DNA from: Leucobacter sp.
GTDB lineage: Bacteria > Actinomycetota > Actinomycetes > Actinomycetales > Microbacteriaceae
Length of the DNA stretch: 6,467 bases
Reading direction: 5' to 3'
Assembly: GCA_012510755.1 (NCBI GenBank)
Contig: JAAZHL010000129.1
Coordinates: 1 to 6,467, forward strand
Each line of letters starts with the position of its first letter. The first letter of the stretch is position 1. Below the pieces are notes generated by a model. That model made no database searches. It worked only from the letters and a program-made list of their open reading frames with translations, and was not told the DNA's origin. Shown one piece after another: positions 5,941 through 6,467 of this stretch. Position numbers and translations under genes: made by a program.

Positions 5941-5946
5941 GCCACC

Positions 5947-6467
5947 ATGCCAGATGCCGCAGCTCAGCCGCAGCTACCGGCGACCCCGAAGGGCCGCGGC
6001 ACCCGTGAACGACTCAAACTCGCAGCGACCCAGTTGTTTGCCGCCCGCAGCTATGCAGAAGTGCGCATCACCGACATCACCGCTGCGGCCGATCTCTCAC
6101 CGGGGGCCTTCTACCGGTACTTCGACGACCGCCGTGCGCTGATGCTCGAGCTGCTGCGCGAAATGACCGCCGAGGTGTTCGACTTCGCGCGCACCCCCAT
6201 GGACGTGCAATCGCCGATCACTTCGGTGCTTGAAACGACGCGGCGATACTTCGAGTTCTACGAGTCGCACCGGGCTCTCTTCGGGCTGATGATCGAGCTG
6301 TCGCAGAGCGATCGCGAAGTTGCTGAGATCTGGGCGGGCACGCAGCGCGACTTCTATTCGCGCATCGCGAGGGCCCTGCGCAGGGGAGTGGGGAGCGGCC
6401 GCTTTCGATCTGACATCGACCCCGAGCTCGCCGCTGAGATGCTGGGCAGCATGACTGAGTTCTATGC
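5947..6467 (+). CDS. TetR/AcrR-family transcriptional regulator (3' end outside window)
   Basis: 173 codons plus two bases are visible before the right edge; the family is usually 190-220 residues, so only the last few dozen residues are missing. The N-terminal DNA-binding domain is typical: GTRERLKLAATQLFAARSY (18-36), then the helix-turn-helix ITDITAAADLSPGAFYRYFDDRRAL (41-65), which carries the family signature AFYRYF. The remainder is helical, with RYFEFYESHRALFGLMIEL (about 101-119) and many aromatic residues. It would form the ligand-binding and dimer core, but its ligand cannot be read. The gene is transcribed away from the acyl-CoA dehydrogenase operon and shares a 101-base gap with it, so local control with an acyl-CoA or related inducer is the likely role. 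It does not match a named regulator that I can recognise with confidence. Confidence 0.93.
   Translation, partial: MPDAAAQPQLPATPKGRGTRERLKLAATQLFAARSYAEVRITDITAAADLSPGAFYRYFDDRRALMLELLREMTAEVFDFARTPMDVQSPITSVLETTRRYFEFYESHRALFGLMIELSQSDREVAEIWAGTQRDFYSRIARALRRGVGSGRFRSDIDPELAAEMLGSMTEFY

Overview
The window is GC-rich with an AT-rich regulatory gap. It looks like an actinobacterial chromosome, possibly Microbacteriaceae. That placement is an inference from the base composition, the ribD-ribE-ribBA gene order, the wording of the protein motifs and the frequent ATGA stop/start overlaps; no marker gene is present to settle it. All complete genes lie on the minus strand, and one truncated regulator gene lies on the plus strand.

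Right to left on the minus strand, positions 2997-1 hold a riboflavin biosynthesis operon. A likely promoter is followed by a clear FMN riboswitch (2946-2791). Then come ribD (deaminase/reductase), ribE (riboflavin synthase alpha) and ribBA (DHBP synthase fused to GTP cyclohydrolase II, cut by the left window edge inside the second domain). The genes overlap by 1 and 4 bases, so they are probably translationally coupled. RibBA makes both precursors, RibD processes the pyrimidine branch and RibE makes riboflavin. The lumazine synthase gene ribH is not in the window; it would be expected beyond the left edge.

Positions 5845-3156 hold a second minus-strand operon. It contains a large (609 aa) acyl-CoA dehydrogenase of the DmdC-like/FadE type and a short-chain dehydrogenase whose ATG overlaps the dehydrogenase stop (ATGA). 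Divergent from it, at 5947, is a TetR-family regulator truncated by the right edge. The 101-base gap between them is AT-rich and holds a perfect 6-bp inverted repeat (GAATTT-N8-AAATTC). This repeat overlaps plausible promoters for both directions, which suggests a classic locally regulated acyl-CoA oxidation locus.

I found no mobile element, CRISPR array, tRNA or rRNA, and no clear evidence of a wholly new system. The most unusual points are an exact 19-bp tandem duplication in an expanded RibD linker, the riboswitch context that rules out the longest ribD start, the shared operator in the divergent gap, and a Gly/Ala/Ser-rich leader on the short-chain dehydrogenase.
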